DNA of 64,000 bases from JAFEDN01 sp963712715 (GCA_963712715.1 CAVQJI010000013.1:17546-81545), one strand, 5' to 3'. Positions 17,472-27,463 are shown, numbered from the stretch's first letter. Program-made: numbers and translations. The notes: generated by a model from the sequence alone, not told the origin.

Positions 17472-17912
17472 TCACATTATTAAACAGAATTTTTTCTCAG
17501 CACTCTTTCGTTTCTCTTCCAGTGCTGGTTTCAAAGACTTAAATAAATTAACGGAAATTTCCTTATAGGTTTCCGGTGAAATTTCATAAGATCGCGGTCT
17601 CAAGTTTAATACTGCAATTTTGTGTTCCGGATTAAAATCCGCAAAAACGTCCCGGAAGCGCATGTCTAGAGCCAGCCTGCTGAGCAAATCTCTCCACGCA
17701 AAAAACTGAAGAGAATCGTCCGTTTTTAACCGGAGAGGTTTACTCAATATATTTTCCAATGCTCTGGAGACATTCAAATCCTTTGCACAGCGGCAAACCC
17801 GGCGAAAAGCAAACAAGTCTGCCAAATTCAAATAGACGGCAGTATACGCAATTAATTCCGATGGTAATTTATCAAATAGGCTATTTTCTTTTTCTTCCAA
17901 GTTCTTACTCAT
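17472..17912 (-). CDS. F-box protein with C-terminal CaaX box, candidate host-targeted effector
   Basis: The 146-residue protein carries an F-box at about residues 14-50: FDKLPSELIAYTAVYL, then LADLFAFRRVCR. F-boxes recruit substrates to eukaryotic SCF ubiquitin ligases through Skp1. The last four residues are CLIM (C143), a textbook CaaX box with Met in the last place, which host farnesyltransferase would modify to anchor the protein in a membrane, preceded by a basic stretch KRKSAEKK. Bacteria have no ubiquitin or prenylation machinery, so both motifs make sense only inside a host cell. Known parallel: Legionella AnkB combines F-box and CaaX. No ankyrin repeats are visible here. The gene is single and convergent with the SH3-like gene. 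Confidence 0.72.
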   Translation of the reverse strand: MSKNLEEKENSLFDKLPSELIAYTAVYLNLADLFAFRRVCRCAKDLNVSRALENILSKPLRLKTDDSLQFFAWRDLLSRLALDMRFRDVFADFNPEHKIAVLNLRPRSYEISPETYKEISVNLFKSLKPALEEKRKSAEKKFCLIM

Positions 17913-18100
17913 AAAATTATTTCTCCAAGGATTCCGATTATTATTAAGATTTTCAATTTGTCCTATTTTGTATCTTATTTAACAAAAAGTCAATGATGAA
18001 TAATTTGTAACATGGGAATTTTTCAGGTAATCTTAATTTTCTGGGCGCTTATTCTGTTTCAGGAGCGGCCCTTATTTCAATTGCGGATGGTTAATTGCCC

Positions 18101-18781
18101 ATGAAAATTAATAGCTTGAGATTACTGCCTACCGCGTTAAGCTTAATCGCCGGCAGCGTGGATGTCATCAGTTTCCTTGGGCTCAACGGCCTTTTCATTT
18201 CTCATATCACCGGCAATTTGGTGATTTTAGCAGTTCGAATCGTTAATGCCAAAACAGCGCCGATCGCATTACTGTTATCAGTACCGGTTTTTATTCTGGC
18301 GCTGGGTTTAACCAGGTTGTTTGTGTATGGCCTCGATGCAGTTGGCCGCCCTTCCCTGCAACCTTTGCTTTTATTGCAGTTTTTGTTATTAACGGGTTTT
18401 TTCCTGCTTGGCATCAGCTCGGGCGCACATATCGACCCCACCACCTCCGTTGCGATTATAGCGGGAATGCTCGGCGTTTCAGCGATGGCGGTCCAGAATG
18501 CTTTGGTCCAATTATCCTCGCGAGACGCTCCCACGACCGCGGTCATGACCAGCAATGTCACCCGTTTTGTTCTGGATTTGGGGGAAATATTTCTGGGCCG
18601 GGATAATAGCAGCATTACCAGAGCGCGTACCCGGGCTCAATACACCTGGCCCGCCATAGTCGGATTCGTGGTGGGCTGCGCCGCGGGTGCGGTTACCGAG
18701 GCAGAATTCGGTCTGTGGGCGTTGCTTTTGCCTGCGTCATTGGCCTTGCTGACTTTGGGACTCACTTACTTTTTCAAATAG
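18101..18781 (+). CDS. YoaK/DUF1275-family inner membrane protein
   Basis: Start set at ATG 18101. The 226-residue product has about six hydrophobic segments and DUF1275 landmarks: LSLIAGSVDVISFLGL, ISHITGNLVILAV, and SAMAVQNALVQLSS followed by TTAVMTSNVTRFVLDLGE. Such proteins are widespread in bacteria, predicted transporters or channels without a proven substrate. Its last 45 bases overlap convergently with the 3' end of the TTL-fold gene, an unusually long tail-to-tail overlap that both frames preserve. Confidence 0.85.
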   Translation: MKINSLRLLPTALSLIAGSVDVISFLGLNGLFISHITGNLVILAVRIVNAKTAPIALLLSVPVFILALGLTRLFVYGLDAVGRPSLQPLLLLQFLLLTGFFLLGISSGAHIDPTTSVAIIAGMLGVSAMAVQNALVQLSSRDAPTTAVMTSNVTRFVLDLGEIFLGRDNSSITRARTRAQYTWPAIVGFVVGCAAGAVTEAEFGLWALLLPASLALLTLGLTYFFK

Positions 18782-19747
18782 CCCCACCTGAGAATTCTGC
18801 ACCGGTTGGTCTAACGCAATGGGCGATACAAAATTATCGATTAACGCCTGCCAGAAATCATAATATAAATATTTCTGTAGCGGGTGATCATCGCTCTTCG
18901 GAAAACAGGGACCGTGATTAGCTTCCAGTAACCAGGGACGCAGATTGGCATCCACGAGAAAATCAAAACCAAAGAGCGCCAATGCACGTTTATCCCCGGT
19001 AACAAAAGCCTCGGGATGGAGTTGCCGTAACCCATCCATGATTTTGGCCGTTATGGTTTTTATTTTTGGAAAAAGATCGGGAAATAGCTCAAAACGCTGG
19101 GTGGGTATCTGGATCACGTTGACAGCGTTTTCAGATAAATGTTCATTGGTCAAATGCGAACTGAGATCGGTAAATTTTTGTGGCTGATAAGGATTTAAAG
19201 CCACATTTAAATAACCGTGTGGATAAATATACGCACCTGCGTAATTGGTAGCGACGACGAACATCCGAATACTGTATTTATGTCCGCGAAGTAAATGCGG
19301 GTTGGTAAGATATTGCTGGAGCACATGCTCTCCGCCCATGCGATTCGAACTCAAATAATGATCACCGACCTGGTCTAAATTTTCCAAAATTTTAATATGC
19401 CGCCCATTATTAAGCAGGGCCGGTTTTAAAATCCACGTTAAATTATTTAAGCTCTCCCGCAGGGCTAACTGATTGAGCACATCCATCCAGTTGTGATCAT
19501 TAATCCCGAAAGTGACCGGCATGACCTCAGGACAATATTGTGCCGCCAATTGCGCTAACAGATGCTTAAATTCAAGGCGCTCCGCGGCCAATGCGTTAAA
19601 TTGTAAGTTTCTTTCGGAAAAATTAGCATAAAAATTAAATCGGGCGGAGCTCCAGCCTCTTTCCCGCAAATACTGGGATAAATTATAAAGAGTGGGCGAC
19701 TGCAATTGCCGCAAATAAAAACGGCATCGTTTTAATTTTTTATCCAT
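18737..19747 (-). CDS. Tubulin-tyrosine-ligase (TTL) fold ATP-grasp ligase
   Basis: The 336-residue protein has TTL-family blocks of the ATP-grasp fold: TWILKPALLNNGRHI (ATP-binding Lys and following loop), LRGHKYSIRMFVVAT, and near the C terminus LALFGFDFLVDANLRPWLLE followed by ANHGP (Mg-ATP Asp/Glu/Asn). TTL-type enzymes join amino acids to protein or peptide ends; the eukaryotic members tyrosinate or glutamylate tubulin. No signal peptide. Its ATG overlaps the stop of the exported L,D-transpeptidase gene (TAATG), so they are co-translated, which suggests a role in peptide or wall chemistry as well as the alternative that it is an effector. Substrate unknown. Confidence 0.8.
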   Translation of the reverse strand: MDKKLKRCRFYLRQLQSPTLYNLSQYLRERGWSSARFNFYANFSERNLQFNALAAERLEFKHLLAQLAAQYCPEVMPVTFGINDHNWMDVLNQLALRESLNNLTWILKPALLNNGRHIKILENLDQVGDHYLSSNRMGGEHVLQQYLTNPHLLRGHKYSIRMFVVATNYAGAYIYPHGYLNVALNPYQPQKFTDLSSHLTNEHLSENAVNVIQIPTQRFELFPDLFPKIKTITAKIMDGLRQLHPEAFVTGDKRALALFGFDFLVDANLRPWLLEANHGPCFPKSDDHPLQKYLYYDFWQALIDNFVSPIALDQPVQNSQVGLFEKVSESQSQQGQ

Positions 19748-20445
19748 TACGCCATCTGTCCGCTGAGAATTTTAGTAGACGCCATATACTGTGAAGACGG
19801 GCCATAAGCATATAACACCGTACCATTACTGATATAGTTGATCAACTGGTCCTTTTGCTTGGGATCCACAGCAAAACAGCCCCAGCTATTGCCCGCGCGG
19901 CCGTGTTGCTTAATAAACTCCTGAGTCACGTAATTAGCCGAGTGTACCACCACATTTCTCGCCAACGCCGTGCTGTTACTGGCCTCGAGACCGCGAATTC
20001 GTAAAGACCGGCCGTGATGGCCATAATAAGTATTCATAGTGAGATACACGCCAAGCCTGGAGGCGAGAGAACCGCCCGTATTGGAAAAATTCGTCGCAAA
20101 GGGCCCCCTCCCGGAACCTTTACCGTGCGCCACCGCCAGCGACATCAAAATATCACCGGTTTTAACATTAATCACATACATACGGGGTTTAGCCGAAGAA
20201 ACGGTGTAGTCCACAATAGTAAGGATATCTTTATTACGCACCTGTGCGTTCTTCAATGCCCACTCATAGCCAGCAAAGGCCATTTGTACGGCTTTAGGAC
20301 TTAAGTTGGTATTGTGGCTTAAATTGTAGGCAAGCTGCAGATAATTGGTTGCGCTTGCGGGGGCGCCGCTGTGTGCGAAACCCATACTCAAGGGTAAGGA
20401 TGCCAAAGCGGCCACGATGATGAATTTAAATAAATGTCTCTTCAT
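19747..20445 (-). CDS. Exported murein L,D-transpeptidase-like (YkuD_2 type) protein
   Basis: The 232-residue protein has a signal peptide (MKRHLFKFIIVAALASLPLS to GFA) and the L,D-transpeptidase catalytic signature: VVHSANYV with H168 and AGNSWGCFAVDP with C190. Upstream blocks DYTVSSAKPRMYVINV and GKGSGRGPFATNFSNT fit the YkuD_2 subgroup. These enzymes act on meso-diaminopimelate cross-links or attach proteins to peptidoglycan in the periplasm. It is the first gene of a two-gene operon with the TTL-fold ligase. About 290 bases separate it from the divergent autotransporter gene. Confidence 0.88.
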   Translation of the reverse strand: MKRHLFKFIIVAALASLPLSMGFAHSGAPASATNYLQLAYNLSHNTNLSPKAVQMAFAGYEWALKNAQVRNKDILTIVDYTVSSAKPRMYVINVKTGDILMSLAVAHGKGSGRGPFATNFSNTGGSLASRLGVYLTMNTYYGHHGRSLRIRGLEASNSTALARNVVVHSANYVTQEFIKQHGRAGNSWGCFAVDPKQKDQLINYISNGTVLYAYGPSSQYMASTKILSGQMA

Positions 20446-20685
20446 ATTACCTCAGGGTTGAAGTTCTTCTCCACACCCTGGAGTAACGGTCCGAAACGTA
20501 TATTATGTACTATTTCTAATCAAAAGTCAAGAATTTCTTACATAAAATATGTATTTCTTCCTTGAAAAAACTGTTAAATGTTTGAATTTTAGTCAATAAT
20601 TTTAGTTATATGTATTTGATTTATTTGAAATTATTGCGGAAACGGCAACCCCCTCCAAAAAAACTTGCTTTCTTTTCCATATTAT

Positions 20686-20702
20686 TGTCTAATAATTAGA
20701 CA
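20686..20702. promoter_or_regulatory. Palindrome upstream of inverse autotransporter gene
   Basis: TGTCTAAT-A-ATTAGACA is a perfect 8-bp inverted repeat 33 bases before the autotransporter ATG. Its position fits an operator near the ribosome site or transcription start. The regulator is not known; the rest of the spacer is A+T rich without other clear sites. Confidence 0.45.
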
Positions 20703-20734
20703 GTAAAAATAATCTGAAGATTGGTGGAAAAGCA

Positions 20735-23398
20735 ATGGCAATAGAAGCGAATAAAATCAGAATCTGGGCGCTTACCCTCGTGACACTGTTCTCCTCCCGA
20801 GTCCTTGCTAATGACGTCTTTTTTCCCACAACCCCGGGAGTGTCGCTTTCGGGATATGCCGGCAACGGTTGGGACACTCAGGCAGATGTCATGACGCCGG
20901 TATTCGGTCTGCCGCTTAATTTTACCTATATTGATCCACAAATTAATTATTCCAGCTCCAACGAATACAGCGGCAATCTTGGCATTGGCCAGCGCTGGCT
21001 GAAGGGGAATAGCATTTGGGGAGCTTATGTATTTGGCGATTATAACCACTCGGCGGATAATCAAAATTTCTGGTTTGTCAGTCCTGGTGTTGAGCGCCTG
21101 GGTCGCACGTGGGATTTTAGCGCCAATGGCTATATTCCCGTCACCAAAGCTCTTTTTAATACCGGCACGAAATTTGCGGATGAAACCGGCGATTCCAGTC
21201 AGATCCATTTTTCCGGACACGATCAATACGACGAACTGGTTAATACTTTTGAATCGACCGGATGGGGAGCTGACGCGCAAATCGGCGCGCATTTGCCGTG
21301 GCGAAATATCACGTTATCGGTAGGTGGTTATTTTTTTGCACCTGAAAATAACCACGAAATCATCGGCGCCACTGTCGGCGCACAAATACCGATTAATAAA
21401 TATTTGAGCGTTTCATTGAGTGAAGCTTATGATAGCGAAGCGCATAATACGCTAAAAGCCGGATTATCCATATCTCTGGGCGGACGACACAGCGGCTGGA
21501 ATGATGCCGACGATTTAAGGCAACGGCTGGTCGATCCGGTCCAGCGGCAATTAATAATGGTGAAAGGCAGCGCGCATACCGGCGAACCGGTGTCCACCGG
21601 CGTTCAAGATCTGGGAAAAACCGCTATAGAGATGAGCAATATTTCTTTCTTTGTCCCCGGGGAAACGCAGGCGGGTGAGAACGTATCCGGCGACGGCACT
21701 TATGAAAATCCTTACCAGGGATTTAGCCAGAATACAGTTAATAACGCCAATCAGCAAAATAACCGGAATTTTTATCTTAATTCCGGTGTCTATAACCCTG
21801 AATACGCTGCCGGCAGCACTGAAATTATTTTAAATAACGACCAGATATATGGACGTCAAAATAATTTTTCCCAATCCGCGGAAGGTGACAACCGCCCCCT
21901 GGTGAATTTCAGTCAATCGGGTTTTGCTGTTTCTGATAATGATACGAAAGACAGTGTCAACGGTTTAATCTTAACAGGGACAAACATGGGTAATGGCATT
22001 GAGGTTAATCATTCCGACAATAGCGCCAATCCGTTAATGGTGAATATCGACAATGTTTCAATTAATGGTTTTAACACAGGAATTTCCCTCAATAACACTT
22101 CAAGCCAGGCAACCCATATTAAAATTACCGACGCAGATATCTCTAATAATTTCAACGATGGTATAATCGTCCAAAACCGCGGCAGCGGCGGCTTAAATTT
22201 AAGTGTTAACAAAAGCTCTATTGAAAATAATGGTGGTTCCGGAATTTATATAACGGATTATCAGTCCGGCGATCTGACGGTAAAAATTAATCGCGCCACG
22301 ATCACAGATAATGCAAATAATGGTATTTACGCTATTAATGAATTTAACCCCGATACACTCCGTCTTGACGTAAAAAATTCAACGATCAGCGACAATGGCT
22401 ACAATGGCATTCAACTGTATAACGGTACCAGCACCTATAACACTAACACCGGGGATTTAATCAGTCATATTGAAAATTCAGACATTAATGGTAACGGTTC
22501 AAACGGTATTATCGCCAGTAACACTTCCACCGGTTCAATGACATTAAATATCAAAAATTCAGATATCAACGATAATTCCCTGAACGGCGTAGAAGCGATT
22601 AATACCAGCGATACCGGCTCATTCTATTTCACTCTGCGCAGCTCCGGCGTATCCGGTAACCAATTGAATGGGCTGGAAGTGTTTAATGAAAGCAACAGCG
22701 GCTCATTTAATATATCCATCTTCAATTCAGCTTTCACCCATAATTCCGGAGACGGTATTTTCATGGATAATTCCGACAGCACCGGCGATATGCTCGTCTC
22801 CATTTCCGGCTCAAAAGTTGACGGAAATGCACGGGACGGTATTTACGCGCTGAACGATTTAAGCAGCGGTTCCTTCAGCCTGGCAATCAGTGGCGCTGAA
22901 CTTAACGATAACACCAGAGAGGGTATTTTTATCGATAATAAAGGCGACGCCAGCTCATTCACTGTGGATATCTCCAGTTCAAACATCAGCGGAAATGGCC
23001 AAAGCGGCATCAGCGCTTTCAATGAAAGTCAAAATGGCGACCTTAATTTATCCGTGAATCGTTCACTGATTAGCGATAATCATCGAAACGGCATTAGCCT
23101 CAATGAAACTTCGGGAGCTCACACGTTAACGGCAGAAATTAACGGGTCTTCGCTAGTCAATAATAATGTTAACGCTATTGCCGCCAATAACGGCTCGGTT
23201 GCCACGCTTAACAATTGCGTCATTCAGGGAACGGGTGGTATTTCCGCAATCAAAGGCGCGACGGTGATGATTAATAACCCGGTTTATTTTAACGGCGATA
23301 TTAATAACCAAGGCAGCTCCATCACATTTAATAACGTCACTGTTCCCACCGGGGCGACTCACGCCGCCTGCACATTAGGAATTTGTACTTTTAGCTGA
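20735..23398 (+). CDS. Inverse autotransporter (intimin/invasin-type barrel) with right-handed beta-helix passenger
   Basis: The 887-residue protein has an N-terminal signal peptide (to about residue 25), then an intimin/invasin-like outer membrane barrel of about 30-255 (PGVSLSGYAGNGWDTQADVM, FTYIDPQINYSS, LGIGQRWL, GAYVFGDYN). The C-terminal 560 residues are a parallel beta-helix of about eleven 35-residue turns with repeated N.GSNGI / NxNNGIYA motifs and surface Asn and Ser ladders. A Cys pair (AACTLGICTFS) closes the end. Intimins and invasins normally display Ig-like domains, so a beta-helix passenger is unusual and more like classical type Va adhesins. Predicted surface adhesin. Confidence 0.85.
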   Translation: MAIEANKIRIWALTLVTLFSSRVLANDVFFPTTPGVSLSGYAGNGWDTQADVMTPVFGLPLNFTYIDPQINYSSSNEYSGNLGIGQRWLKGNSIWGAYVFGDYNHSADNQNFWFVSPGVERLGRTWDFSANGYIPVTKALFNTGTKFADETGDSSQIHFSGHDQYDELVNTFESTGWGADAQIGAHLPWRNITLSVGGYFFAPENNHEIIGATVGAQIPINKYLSVSLSEAYDSEAHNTLKAGLSISLGGRHSGWNDADDLRQRLVDPVQRQLIMVKGSAHTGEPVSTGVQDLGKTAIEMSNISFFVPGETQAGENVSGDGTYENPYQGFSQNTVNNANQQNNRNFYLNSGVYNPEYAAGSTEIILNNDQIYGRQNNFSQSAEGDNRPLVNFSQSGFAVSDNDTKDSVNGLILTGTNMGNGIEVNHSDNSANPLMVNIDNVSINGFNTGISLNNTSSQATHIKITDADISNNFNDGIIVQNRGSGGLNLSVNKSSIENNGGSGIYITDYQSGDLTVKINRATITDNANNGIYAINEFNPDTLRLDVKNSTISDNGYNGIQLYNGTSTYNTNTGDLISHIENSDINGNGSNGIIASNTSTGSMTLNIKNSDINDNSLNGVEAINTSDTGSFYFTLRSSGVSGNQLNGLEVFNESNSGSFNISIFNSAFTHNSGDGIFMDNSDSTGDMLVSISGSKVDGNARDGIYALNDLSSGSFSLAISGAELNDNTREGIFIDNKGDASSFTVDISSSNISGNGQSGISAFNESQNGDLNLSVNRSLISDNHRNGISLNETSGAHTLTAEINGSSLVNNNVNAIAANNGSVATLNNCVIQGTGGISAIKGATVMINNPVYFNGDINNQGSSITFNNVTVPTGATHAACTLGICTFS

Positions 23399-23436
23399 CG
23401 AAAGCTTGTTTGAATTGATCTTGAAAACATGACAAC

Positions 23437-24266
23437 ATGCCATTAAAGCATTTAGAAGAAATCCAAATTAAAATGCTGGATAAAATTGAGCAACGGATCG
23501 AACTGGAAAATCTGTTTCCATCTACTTTTATCCATGAGTTTTTACCTCCAAGCCTGCCTAAGAAAATTACTCATGTTGATGACATCGAAACCTTACGGAT
23601 CAGGTTCGGGAAGAATGGCATCTAGGGCATGAACCTTTGACCGATTTAATTGATCTATTTGAAGAACAGGGTATTAAAGTATTTGAAATAGATAATAGTC
23701 AATATTCCAAATTTGACGGCTTTTCTGCCAAAGTGAATGGCTTTCCTGTCATTGTGATCGGTAATCAGTGGCCGGGAGATCGACAACGGTTTACTTTGGC
23801 GCACGAATTGGGTCATCTGTTATTAGCAGATATTCTTTCTAAAAATTTAGATGAAGAAAAGTGCTGCCACCGTTTTGCCGGAGCCTTTCTTTTACCTAAA
23901 CTCGCGATCCTAGCCAAACTTGGGGAATTTCGCAATAATATTGAGCCTATTGAGCTGAATCTGCTTAAACAGGAATTTGGTATCAGTATGCTTGGCATTC
24001 TTCACCGGGCTGAGGATGCAAAAATCATATCTTATAACTTATATTCACAATTACGTAAAGAATTTAATAAACGTGGCTGGACTCAAAAAGAACCGGGTGA
24101 GCTTTACCCTAAAGAGAAGACTCATATTTTTGAACAATTGGTTTTTCATGCTCTTGCTGAAGAGTACATTGGCGAATCTAAGGCCGCAGAGTTTATGAAC
24201 ATATCGGTTGAATCATTTAGAACTTTGCGGGCTATGGAACGCCTAAATGTTTCTTCTAATCAGTGA
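23437..24266 (+). pseudogene. ImmA/IrrE-type antitoxin/protease gene, frameshifted and lacking its HTH
   Basis: The first part (MPLKHLEEIQIKMLDKIEQR to THVDDIETL) and the second (TDLIDLFEEQGIKVFEID) are the linker and protease segments of one family: XRE helix-turn-helix joined to an ImmA zinc protease. The zinc motif LAHELGHLLL and the downstream FAGAFLLPK are present. Around 23595 one base appears lost: the alternative frame reads REEWHLGHEP where the first frame ends FGKNGI. The N-terminal XRE domain is absent upstream. The gene overlaps a PIN-domain start by 20 bases, the usual partner order. Together they look like a dead toxin-antitoxin pair. Confidence 0.75.
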
Positions 24267-24381
24267 TGCAAATGTGTTGATTGATATTGAAGATGGCGGT
24301 TTAACCAGCGCCACGTTCAGCCTCCCCTACCAGTTCGCGGTTCCTGATATGATGCCAGGGTTATCAATACGAACCTTGTAA
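24247..24381 (+). pseudogene. PIN-domain toxin remnant, 44 codons
   Basis: ATG at 24247 opens MFLLISDANVLIDIEDGGLT and LPYQFAVPDMMPG then stops at 24379. ISDANVLIDIE holds the first catalytic Asp of a PIN-type ribonuclease and FAVPD is the next conserved strand, but the remaining two thirds are missing. It overlaps the ImmA-type gene by 20 bases. The end runs antisense into the ankyrin locus 3' end, implying replacement of the toxin's 3' part by that locus. Confidence 0.65.
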
Positions 24382-26704
24382 GGAATAAGGTTGTACTCCT
24401 GTAGACGACGATGATGAGGAGGAGGAGGAGGAGATGAAGACGAACCGCTCAGCAACGTCTGGGAATTATTACTCTGATTGGGAAGAGGTAAAGTATGTTC
24501 TCGTTGCAAAATAATTTGATTAAGATCAATGCTTATACCTATTGTAAAATTGTTGTTTATGGGTGCGACAAAAACTTGCGCCGTTTCCACGAGTTTTTTT
24601 TGCACTAATTCGTTTAAACTTTTTTGAATTTCGAATAGTTGCATAATGTTTGCTGCGGAATAAATTTCCTTTATTCGATAAAGATTAGGTTTTTCATCAA
24701 ATTCAACCCATTCATACCTGGTTTCCTGTTTTAATAATTCTAATTTTCTTCTCCAGTTCTCATTTATTTGCAATAATATTTCTTTCCTGGTCAGAAGTAT
24801 ATCCATATCTCCAACCCTGTCTTCGTTGAAACTCTCATTAATTCTTTTAATTTCTGATTCTACATATCCCAGCGATTTTTTGAATTTTTCCCTACCCGCT
24901 TTAGTATATTTTTCCAGTTGCTGTTGGAAAAGGGAACCATTGACATATTTGATCAGAGAATCTATGTGTGCTTTATTTTCGTTTTTATATCGATCGACTT
25001 GCACTTTTAAATAATTGAATCCGTTAATAATTGATTCATCAGGATTATTTTTTACCGTTTCTAAAATATCATTCGCCTTTTTATATAAAATATCCATTTT
25101 ATTAGAATATATTTTGAGGGAAGACAGGTATTTATAAATAAAGTTTTCATCCTCCTGATACTGAATCAGGCTGAATTCATCTTGCAGTTCTTGAAATTTG
25201 TTCAGCGAATTGATAAAACTTTCCTCTGTTTTTTTTAGTTCCTCCAGCCTCGCATCGTGGACTTTTCGCTGAGAAAATATTTCCATATCGGCCTTAGATA
25301 AGGTCAATGCATCTATTACTGTTTGAGAACACTTATTGTTTGATGCCCAGCTGAAAGAATCGATTACATCGGCGCCGTAGGAAACCAATGTTTTTATTAC
25401 TTCAACATTTCGATATTTTTGAACTTCTATCAGGAGCGCACTGCTTTTTTTTTCATCGGTATAATTGACATCAGCTTTGTGTTCCAACAATTCCTTTATT
25501 AGTTCTTTTTTGTCAGATGGTCCCTGTTGATTATTATCCACCGCGCAAATCAGTGGCGTCACACCACTAGGCATAGTTGAATCATTAACGTTTGCCTTAG
25601 CTTTTAATAAGAATTTGACGAGTTCCAGTCCATTTTTATGTTGACAGGAAGGGATGCCCAAAATGGGCGTCAGGGTTAACGCCATAATCCATGCCTAGAT
25701 TTAATAAATCTACATTATCTACCCACCCATCTATGCTTTTTAACATCTGTAACACATTGGTGAACGCAGCATTGAAAATGGGATTAATTGACTTATCATC
25801 CAAATGTTTTGGGTCCGGGTTTTCGTAATTCTTACGCAGTAATTTTCCATTTCCATAAAGTGCATCAATTAATGATGGTGATTTTTTTCGAACTTTACAC
25901 TTAATTTGTTTTGATAACAATTGATGGACAAAATAATAGAGTCCATCTTTTGAAGTAGTGTTTTTCAAAACCTTTAACCCCTTCCACATTATTAACATTC
26001 TTAAGATTGCCAAACGTAATTCAAATGGAACATAATTGTCACTAATTGATCGATAAGTGTAGGCAAAAGTGAAGTCCTTAGCTTTGCCTGTTATCCTCAC
26101 TTTGGCGCCATGAATTAATAACTCCTCAACTATTGCCGCATGCCCAAGCGTGATCGCATGTTCGAGCGCAGTGTCGCGCTCGCTGTCTTCTTGAGCTACC
26201 ATAGCATTATTAGCCAATAATTTTCTAACCACAGCAAGTTTAAATGGATTTCTATCAGAAGCGGCTTGAATAAGAGCTGTTTTGTCGTATTTTTCTTCAT
26301 TGACATTGATTCCGAATTTTAATGCCGCTGTCAATGTCAATATATTTTTTGTTATTAAATCCCATCGGCGCATCATAGGAAGTCATTCCCGCGGACTGAT
26401 TAATCTTCAAAATGTAATTCCACATAATAATACGAGAGTTGTGGGGAGAATTGGGATTACAGTTGGGTACTTGCGCAGAATAGTAATTGTCTAACAGTAT
26501 TCGAGGGATGGTTTCAATATTTTCCGCCATTTCACTGAACTCATCAATCTCCATAATATAATTCCATATAATGAAGAGAATAACTGTAGGAAGATTGAAA
26601 AGAAAAACTGAAATATCTTTTGTACTGTCTTCGTTTAACCGGGTACTGCTGTTAATGATGTGATTTGACAAAGCAACATTATTTTTATTCTTTTCTTCAT
26701 GCAT
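24327..26704 (-). pseudogene. F-box-like/ankyrin-repeat effector gene split across three frames
   Basis: Three overlapping frames read like one protein. 26704-26297 gives an N-terminal segment with an F-box-like pattern (FNLPTVILFIIWNYIMEIDE). 26376-25636 gives ankyrin repeats (KTALIQAASDR, DTALEHAITLGHAAIVEELL). 25685-24327 continues with more ankyrin repeats (GLELVKFLLKAKANVN, SGVTPLICAVDNN) and a coiled-coil region ending in a Pro/Ser-rich tail. The joins (26297-26376 and 25636-25685) need single-base shifts; the first lies at a run of six A/T that could allow slippage. Full length would be about 790 residues. It could be decayed, slippage-expressed, or mis-sequenced. Confidence 0.65.
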
Positions 26705-26823
26705 ATTTTTCTTCCTTCAGTAATAAATGCGTTCTGATCTTGCCCACTTCGGAAGGGAGCTAAACAAAAGTACTATTTTCGGCATAGTCACACACAGTCA
26801 ATAAAAAGTCAGACGAAATGGTC

Positions 26824-27381
26824 TCAGTATTTTTTAGAGTGAGGATGATAATCGCTGAAGGCCACCGACTCTTTCTGACGCAGATTCCAGTTACTGGAAT
26901 ATTGTTCAGCCAGCGCGGCGTCGCGAATAATTAATAGATTTTCTGCATTTTTCTCCTGCGCCGCTTTGGTAAAATTAAATGAGCCGGTAATCACCGTCTC
27001 ACCGTCGAGGATCATGATTTTGTTATGCGCGATCGCAGGCCTGGAATCAATCCAGACCGGAATATCCTGATGTTCCAGAAAGGTCGAAGCAGAATATTTT
27101 TCCGCCTTATACTGGCTTTTGTCTAAAATGACACGCACATCGACTCCCCTTTTTTTAGCGGCAACCAATGCCCCCGCTATCGGCTGACTGGTAAAACTAT
27201 ACGCCTGTACGTAAACGGTGTGCCTGGCCGCACTCAAGGCATCCACTATTTCACCCGTGCAATTTTCTCCTGGGGTAAAACAGACACGGTAATGCGTGTC
27301 CGCAGAAAAAGATTGCGCCATACCGCTTGGGGAAGCCGCCAATAAAACAGACCATACCAGGCATAAATAATTTCGATTCAT
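26824..27381 (-). CDS. Exported phospholipase D-like nuclease (single HKD motif)
   Basis: The 185-residue protein has a signal peptide (MNRNYLCLVWSVLLAASPSG, cleavage near GMA) and one HKD motif: AHNKIMILDGETVITGSFNF, the His-x-Lys-x4-Asp followed by GSxN. Single-motif members such as Nuc work as homodimers that cut DNA or phosphodiesters. VYVQAYSFTSQPIAGAL is the usual upstream strand. It probably acts in the periplasm or outside the cell. The gene is single, divergent from trpE with 144 bases between. Confidence 0.85.
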   Translation of the reverse strand: MNRNYLCLVWSVLLAASPSGMAQSFSADTHYRVCFTPGENCTGEIVDALSAARHTVYVQAYSFTSQPIAGALVAAKKRGVDVRVILDKSQYKAEKYSASTFLEHQDIPVWIDSRPAIAHNKIMILDGETVITGSFNFTKAAQEKNAENLLIIRDAALAEQYSSNWNLRQKESVAFSDYHPHSKKY

Positions 27382-27463
27382 AATTTTTCTCCTGCTTCAA
27401 TACCGGGTTTTTATAAAGCAGGAAGATACAAGACTTTGGGATACCTTGCAAATGAAACAACTG

